From Climacteris rufus (Eukaryota; Chordata; Aves; Passeriformes; Climacteridae): a stretch of DNA of 64,000 nucleotides. Where the stretch lies: positions 865,600 through 929,599 of the forward strand of contig VZRZ01007768.1 in the NCBI GenBank assembly GCA_013398175.1. The letters are read 5' to 3'. This document shows positions 52,001 through 61,000 of this stretch, piece after piece. The notes beneath the pieces were generated by a model. It made no database searches, was not told where the DNA came from, and was given only the letters and a program-made list of their open reading frames with translations. How positions within the stretch are numbered: position 1 is the stretch's first letter; the number at the start of each line of letters is the position of its first letter. The translations under genes were made by a program, and so were the position numbers.

Positions 52001-55000
52001 CACAGTCTGGATGAGAAATACCATCCTTTCAGCTGCATAACTTTTTGTTCTTTAGAAGGCCCTTCCCAGAGGAGAAATTACTGTAGAGCATCGCTCTGCA
52101 TACTGCTTCACCTGCAGAATGTTGGGTTTCTTTTTTCATTTTGTTTGTTAGTAACGTGTTGCTGTCAGTTCTTTGCTGAAAATAGTGCTTGTCAATGCAA
52201 ACTAAAAATGATAGTTACAAAAATTTTGTTTTCCTGGCTGTAAAGAATTAAGAGGCTTTAATTTAAAAGAAAACCTAGTGATTTTTAGACGGTATTGTGG
52301 GGCATATTTACTAATGCTTATCACAGACTTTTGAAAACAAATTATAAAACAAATACTAATTAGCTCTGTTTAGGGTATAATAGCATGCAATGCAATAGAT
52401 GTGATGGTTGATGTGTCTTGCAGAGCACTAACATCTCAGATTCTGGTATTCAAATTGAACCTTTTGGAAAAGATAACTTTACCATTAATTGCCAGTCCAC
52501 TGTAACACTGTTGTTGCCTCGCCATTTAAATACTTGGAACCAAAAGAAGGCTTGGCTGGGGCACAGTCAGCTGTTTTCTTTTTCTTTTTTATTTTTTCCC
52601 TCTCTTTTTAATTAAGTTTGTAATAGAGCACCATTCAAACAGCACATACTGCAATTTATTTTAAATTCAAATGTAGATATTTATTCTCTTGACTTTGAAA
52701 GGGCTTCAGTTACTATATCACTTTCTAGACAGGGAGACAAAATGCTTTCCTTTTCCAGTTAATACTCAGTACTTTTAGGGAGTTTTTGGATGTGGTTTTT
52801 TGTTTGGCTTAGTAATAGATCGATGTTTCTATATGGGAATTGTCTTTGAATATTTCTGCTTGTAGTATAGTTAGAGTTTAAAGTAATACTGCAGTTGGGA
52901 AAGATGCTTTGCATGCTTTTTATGATAATTGCTGCCTTTTGTAAAGTGGAGGAGGGAGGCTGTGCTGGAGGAGTTCAGAGTGACACTGATCAGAGAGATG
53001 TGTGGGGAGAAAGGCAATTCAGTTCTTAGAAAGTATGGAGAGATGAAGTGTTAGTGAGAGTGATGAGTGTGTGCAGCAAGGAAAGGACTTCATGTTTCTA
53101 AAAGGAGCTTCAGTCTGGTATATCTGTGGTTGTTTTAGAATTAAGTAGAGCATTCTTAGTTACCTGGTTTGAAATTTGACATATTTAGTGCTTACCAGAG
53201 GTATCAGATTGAAAGCCTGGGATGCTGAAGTCATCAAATATCCTGCAGAACAGGTACAGCATGACAAGAGGCACCACATGTGCCTTCCCAAAAACGCCCT
53301 TAACACACTAAGTCGGAAAGAAATCTCAGTAGGGACTGAAGGGTAGTTCAGATTTCATGGTCTATTTTGAAACAATTGGCTAACTTCAAGACTACTAACA
53401 AGGGTATAAGCCACTATGACTTGTGAAGTGGAAATCTGCCCACTAAGCTTAAGGCCCACCCAGTTCTAAAGTTTCTCTAAGGCTGAGTGGGTGCTCACTT
53501 TACCTGTCTTGACACATTCTTCTAATGACATTTCTTTTCCTGGTGCCCTTCACATAAAATAAAAATGAGGAGGAGAATGGTTTTTATTTGTTGCAAGGTA
53601 AAGCAGTCTAACTCCTCCGGCCATAACGAGGTAAATACAAATAACGAGCCACCGCTGTCGCATCCTTTGGCTCCAGGGCGTATCCGTAGTTGTAGTAACA
53701 TTGCTGTTTTGCTGTTGCTTGTTTTCCTGGGGGCTTTCACTGACAGAGCTGCTTCCTTGTAGGAGGACTGACCAATGGTAGTGGTCGCTATATCTCTGCA
53801 GCCCCCGGAGCCGAGGCCAAGTACCGCAGTGCTGCCAGCAGCTCCAGCCTCTTTAGCTCCAGCAGCCAGCTCTTCCCCCCCTCGCGCCTCCGCTACAGCA
53901 GGTCTGACATTATGCCCTCGGGACGGAGTCGCTTGCTGGAAGATTTCAGAAACAATCGTTTCCCCAATCTTCAACTAAGGGACCTTGTTGGACATATTGT
54001 TGAGTTTTCCCAAGACCAGCACGGTTCTAGGTAATTCTTCGAAGAGTGGTTCTTAGTATTTTGCTGCTTTGATGTTTTTGTGAACGTTGAGCGAGCTGCT
54101 GTTCGTCTTAATTCAAAGCCGTTAATTGGAGCACGCGCTCTCAGGCTGAGCTTCTCTAGGAAATTTCATTGTAAAAGTATTAATTTAGCTGCCTGTAGTT
54201 CTCAGTGTAGCCATAGCCTCATAACTAGACTCATAAACTCTAGTATTTAGGTATCAAAAAGGCATTGATTAAGAAAACAAAATACGTGACATCTGGAATG
54301 TAAAACTATTTTTCGTCAGTACATCATCAGGTCCTTAGTTACTGGTATTCTTTTCATCTTTAATGCTTTTAAAATGAAAGTTTTTAGGTCTTAATTTTAC
54401 TAAAATGTATCCTTTTATATGCAAAGGCACTACTTTCATTTTAATAAATTTTATAAATGTTGCATGCGTACTTTAGATTTTTGAGGTGTCTCATTGAAGC
54501 AGTGTTTTCCTGTCGTTGATGCAAAGCATAATTTACCTTTTCTTGCACTTAGATTTATACAGCAAAAACTCGAGCGAGCTACTCCAGCTGAGCGCCAGAT
54601 GGTCTTCAGTGAGATCCTGCAAGCAGCCTATCAACTGATGACTGATGTGTTTGGAAACTATGTAATACAGAAGTTCTTTGAGGTGAGCATAACACTAAGT
54701 GTATGGACGGACATGCCAACAAAATGCTGTGAATCTGATTAAATGGAACTGGTTGTTTTCTTGCCATCATAGCAGAATTCTGCTGGACTTCACAGAACCC
54801 AAGAGTGTAACACTGCATGCCTGTTTTCTGCTCTGTATCCAGTGCTTTTTGTCATAATGGGCACAGCTCCTCTTTATACTGGTGGTGCCTGTGTTGGTGA
54901 ACACTGGTGAATGTGCAAGCTGCATACTCAGGCTTCACAAGCCTCTTTGCAGAACTTAGAGAGACTTTCAGCAGATCAAAGGGAACATAAATATTTGAAA

Positions 55001-58000
55001 GATACTTTTTATTGGTTACTACCTCATGGTACAGCATGGGTCTGGAAAATGCCCTTGCACTCAAAATAAATAGCTGTGTGAACTTCATCCAGTGCTGTGT
55101 ATGAGGAGACTCACCTAAAATGGATTGAGGCAGAAGAGTTTTGAATAAGAGGTGTCATAACATACATTCAATATTGCTACAACTAGTATTTAAACCAGAT
55201 TTGTTTCCTCTTTAAAACTATGTGGTTTAAAAAAAATAAACCTTATCAAAGAATTACAAGATTTGGCTTGCAGAGAGAAGAAAAAAATAATACTTGTGTC
55301 CTGGGAAAAGTTATATCTAGGAAAGGTATCTAATGCAGTGTACTTTAAATCAAGGGCCATATCAATGTATCTTGGTGGATAGAAGGTGAAGCTGGAAAAT
55401 GTCCAGTAAGAAATAAGTTAGTTGCTGTGAACAAGAATTTACTTTTTAATGAGTAACCTATGAAACAATGTGCTCACTTTTTTACTTTTTTTTTTTCCCA
55501 ATCAAAATATCTTCTGACAAGTGTCACTGACATATGGTATGCAAGATCTTGCTCAAGGGTCATCAGTTTTTGTTTTTTCCATGTTAAGGTGGATGACTAC
55601 ACAAATAATCATTGTCAGTTGAATGTTTTCATCTTAATTCTGCAGAACAGTTCTCAAGAAAAAATCACAAGTGACTTTACACACAGTAGGGGACCTCAGT
55701 TCACTGTTTGGGTAGGCAGGGGAAGTTGGTTGAACTTTCTTCAGAGTTGACTACAGGTGTGGAGTTTGACAGTTGTCAGCAATGCTGCATGAATATTGCT
55801 GGTGCCACCAGCTCTTTGTCCAGGTGATCTTTTCTCTGTGCTCTCTTGCAAGATGTGAGATACCCTGACCAGTACAAGTTGTGAGATACCAAGGATTTGG
55901 ATTCATACATTATCAGTTATCTGTAATCAATTTTCCTGGTATAATTTGTCTGAAAAAGTGTTTTGTTGCACTTAAATATTCCTACAGACAGACAAGTATA
56001 AACTATCTTGATTTCTTCTGTTATCTTTTAAGGTCTTGCATTTGCTAGCAGGTATGTGACTGGATGTGGAATATTACAAAATGTTGCATTTAGAAAAGAA
56101 AAGCTTCTGGTAAATATACCCACCAAAAATACAAAGAGAAAATTCATTCAGATATTACCATGTAATAAATACATTGTGAAAATACTTACTCTGACATGTA
56201 AATTCCAGGATGCTGCAATATGTCTTCATTTGTTAACAGCATATTTCTTTTCTTTCAGTTTGGAAGCCTGGATCAAAAGTTAGCCCTGGCAACACGCATC
56301 CGTGGGCATGTTCTGCCACTGGCCCTGCAGATGTATGGCTGTCGTGTTATCCAGAAAGCACTCGAGTCAATCTCACCTGACCAGCAGGTAATTGTAAGTT
56401 AGAGCAATACTTTTGTATTTTATTTCTTTCTTTTGATTGTGTCCATCTTTTTACTTGATTAAATTGTTGATGATTCCCTTCATCATGAAATGTCCTAGGG
56501 ATTACAAGAGTTTTTAACGTGAAAACACTGAGGTACACAGTTGACACCAGTGAATATGAAGATTGGAGTCAGGATGAAATGAAATTTTTCCCCCTTTGAG
56601 TTGGGGGGGGGGAATATTTGTAAAGACAAGGATAATCTTTTTTTTTCCAGAACGAAATGGTGAAGGAGCTGGATGGCCATGTTCTGAAATGCGTGAAAGA
56701 TCAAAACGGAAACCACGTTGTACAAAAATGCATTGAGTGTGTTCAGCCCCAGTCGCTGCAGTTCATCATTGATGCATTCAAAGGACAGGTAGTGTCAATG
56801 GCTCATTTCCTATTTCACACAAAAAGATTTGCAGGTCTTTGTCCATCATTTGCATATACGAGATAGCTTTGGCACTTTGCACTCAGCTTGTTTTAAGTGG
56901 AATGATAAAGGGGGTGATAAAATGGAAAAGCTGTTGAAGTGACAGTTAATATGCTGTAAAAAGATGAATTTGTTGGTGAGGAGGCTCTAGGAAGGCTTGT
57001 TTGGATGTATTGTAAATACACCCAGTGGATGAAATATAAATACATACAAGGGACTTTGTGTGCCCAGGCTTTATGTTTGTGTTTTGTGAAACTCCATTTC
57101 ACATTTCCTTCATAACTTCTGACAGTGCCAGTTTTGATATAGTAATAAAGCATGTGCTCTCTAGCGTGTATTTTTCATTAAAAATTTCATTTTCTTCTCC
57201 TGTTGCTTATGCTGCACGTGTCTTTCAGTGTTTCCCAATGAATGTCAGTCATTAAGGAACTACAGTAAGGAAATACACCAAATCTGTTCCCTACATGTGG
57301 GCTAGTGTTGAGTGAAGGGGGGGGTTGTATTTGTTTACTGAAGGTTGGGTGTTTTGTTTTGTTTCCAAAAAAAGTTATTAATACAAGATTGATATTGTGC
57401 TGCAGGCTACTGAAAATGCTGCAGCTAAATAACATTTTAATCTTCTGAAACAAACGACTTTTATAGTCTTGAGAAGAATTGTAAAAATCTTACTAACTTT
57501 GCTGTGTTACTAAATTTTACTTTAATGCGTGGCCAAAAATATTTCCTAATAAAATGTACAATATCTTTCTCATATTTTACACAACAGCAATATTTGAATT
57601 ATTGTTGTGCATAATAGTAAATTGCATACCAAGGTTTCTAGGGTCAGGTCTTTCTACATCAAAAAGTGTGTATGAGGTACGTGAGATGCAGTTTCTAAAC
57701 TCTAAGTAGAGTCCCTTGACTGAAGTGTGACTGTGTTTTTATTTATATTTACTAAGCTCCAAGTAATTATATATAGAAAATATTAGCTGATATGAAGTGG
57801 CAAATAAAAAATGACACATGATGTCAGGTAACAATAGGTACCATTTTCTCCTGCCTGCATTATTTGGATTGATACCTAATCAGAGAAGGTTCTGACCAAC
57901 ACTGAAATCTTTGGAATTAATCCACAAAACACAAACTTACCTTCAGGAGAAGCAAGCAAAAGGAATAAGCAAGATTTGGCTGTATGTTTTGAATAGTTAT

Positions 58001-61000
58001 TTACAAACTTTGTATCTGTTATGTATGCTGGAACATGAAATTGGTGAAAATCAGCTACCATAGTTGGATTCCTTTTTATAAGTGTCAAAGTCTTAAAAAT
58101 TTGAAAATTAAGTAGAAATGAAAACTTGAAAAATAAACAGCATTTAATTAAAGGGTCGTGCTTTCAGGCTTTCCTTTGCAGCTGTGTGAGCTAGAAACAA
58201 TGTAATGAACCCTTGGGTTCTTAGCTGTATGATTTCTGGACAAAACCCTCCTTTCTCATCTTTTCCTGACTTCTACTGGAAATGGAATTCCGGTCTTGGC
58301 AGGCAAAACTTGTTTAATAGAAGTAGTTGGTATGTTCAGTTCCATTTTGAACCCAGTAATATTACTGTAGCTGTGAACTTCAGTTGGTGTAACTTCAGTT
58401 TGCAATCCTCTTTTCAAGGTATTTGTACTTTCAACTCACCCGTACGGCTGTAGAGTAATTCAGCGTATTCTGGAGCACTGCACTGCTGAGCAGACTCTGC
58501 CCATCCTGGAGGAGCTGCACCAACACACAGAGCAGCTAGTGCAGGTTAGTGCACTTGTACCCATTTTTAATGCGCTTCAGAGTTGTTTGTTGTTGTTACA
58601 ATTTATTCCTGTATCCTAGTTTAAATGCATTTGCCTCTTTTTAGTTTTGTAGACATTGATTTTTTGTTTTTCTTTCCTTCCGTAGTTTTAATGAAAATGA
58701 ATTTGGAAGTTGGGAGGCAAAGAAGATATAAAAAGCCTTTTTCTTACACTTTTGACTGTAGCTTGGTGTTCAGGGGAATATTACAGCTGTTAAAAAGGAT
58801 GATTTTAAATTTGAGGACTTCTTTCTTTAAGAGGATAAAAGATACTCTATCAAAACAGTGATGTTACAGATTATTTACCTTTTTCATATAAAATTTGTGG
58901 TCCATTAAGTAATTCTTGATGCAGTTTGTTTCTGTAATGTTGACATTACTGTATATTCCTTATATCCATGCAAATAGTAATTTCAAACTTTATACTCATG
59001 TACAAAAGCTGTCTGTATTCATTGCTCGGTATGAATGCAAAAGAAAATGGAAGTCATCTTATTTTCAGGATCAGTATGGAAATTACGTTATTCAACATGT
59101 ATTGGAGCACGGTCGTCCTGAAGACAAGAGCAAAATAGTTTCAGAAATAAGAGGAAAAGTTCTAGCTCTGAGTCAGCACAAATTTGCCAGGTATTGCACA
59201 ACTTTCATATATTGAAGATTCATTAACCTTGTAAAATTGTAAAATTTATTTCTTGAGTTACAAAAAGGATGCAGTAATTTTTTTCTGCTGTGTAACTTGC
59301 CATCTGAAATTCCATGTTTTTATAGAGATGTGTGGTAGCAGTATTTTTATACTAGATTTGGGGGAGGGAAGAGGTAAATGCTCTTTCTTAGCAAAACAAA
59401 GGAGACTCTGCAGGTTTATGGGATGGGTTTTGTTCACTTTGTGCAAGAGCAGGGAATGGGTTCCAAGTTTTCATGTGAGGGTCCCCAGAGCCAGGTGAAG
59501 AGCTCTCCTGGAACCTGGGTGATGCACTGATGATGGTAACGTGGCACTTGCTGACTCTGAATCCAGGTATAACAATTTACAGGTATAGCAAGGCTTAGAC
59601 ACTTAGAAAGCAGTGGTTCAGTCTGACAAGGATGTTCTACCTTAGCAAGTCTCAAAGACTGCTGTAGAGTCCTGAACTATTCTGGAATTAGAACATAAAA
59701 CTCATCCTTTCATGCTTTTTGCTGAAATATGGATTATGTGCCTTTTGCTAAGGAAAAGTACACCTCAGAATTCATTCTGGGTGATTTAGTGAGACTAACC
59801 TTGTCATCAACATGAAGTAGAAATGCACAGTGACATGATAGGGGCATTTGTTTTAAAAGTTGCTTGCAAGCTAGCAGGTTTATGTGGATTATATTTTTCT
59901 TTGCCTGGATAGAACTGTTCATAATCTTCAAACGTGCTTGATTTCTAAAGCACAAATTTAGGACCAGAATAATTTTGCTGTAAGTTTTGTTGGCCTTTCC
60001 AGCTTCTGAAATAACCTGGAAGGTCAAAGACTTGCTCTACAAAAGAATATTTGGCGGAATTGGAATATTTGGAAGCCTCGTATTGGCTTTCTCTGTTGTG
60101 TCTTCGATGGGCCCACAAGCAGAACAGATGCGCTAGAACGCATCTGCAGCCTGAAGTGCAGCATACCTCCTGTAGGCCCAGTGCACAAATCTCTCCTACA
60201 AAACCATAAGCATGAGAAAATAGATTTTCAGATCAACTTAAAGCTGTTACCTAGAACACCGTGCCACCTGCAGCCCCATGACGCCTTGCCTTCTTCCCCA
60301 GCAACGTGGTGGAGAAGTGCGTGACGCACGCGTCGCGCGCGGAGCGGGCGCTGCTGATCGACGAGGTTTGCTGCCAGAACGACGGCCCCCACAGTGCCTT
60401 ATACACCATGATGAAGGACCAGTACGCCAACTACGTGGTGCAGAAGATGATCGACATGGCCGAGCCCGCCCAGCGCAAGATAATCATGCACAAGGTATGT
60501 CTGGGGTACTTGCAAGATAATCATGCACAAGGTATGTCTGGGGTACTTGCAAGATAATCATGCACAAGGTATGTCTGGGGTACTTGCAAGATAATCATGC
60601 ACGAGGTATGTCTGGGGTACTTGCAAGATAATCATGCACAAGGTACGTCTGGGGTACTTGCAAGATAATCATGCACAAGGTATTTACAGCAAACTGGCCC
60701 TGCCAATTCTTCTGCCCAATTCCCTCCAGATGCAAAACTCGCTGCTTCTCTAATGCAGGGCTACAGTCAATGCAGCTCCATAAAGCAGAAGACATTCTCT
60801 GAGTGTCACTGCAGCGACACAAAAGAGTCAGAGACACCTGTGTCCAGGTTCAGACAGAAGGAAGGAAGAGGGCAAGACCCGCCTTCTTTATTTTTTATAT
60901 CCATTTGGCAATCACTATTCATTGGAGGAAATTAGTTCTTCCTCAATCACAGTGGTCAAAGGAAATGTCCATCAAGGTTCTGTGTCCATGAGAAAGGAAT

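Noticed and set aside
53763..53766. Second AG three bases into exon 13 as an alternative acceptor
   Set aside because: gag is a poor acceptor directly after a good tag, so use is unlikely.
53522..53974. 150-codon open frame on the minus strand
   Set aside because: It is the antisense shadow of CpG-rich coding exon 13 and its upstream intron; no independent support.
60125..60146. 8-bp hairpin around ctagaa in intron 18
   Set aside because: Stem too short to claim function; noted only in the intron description.
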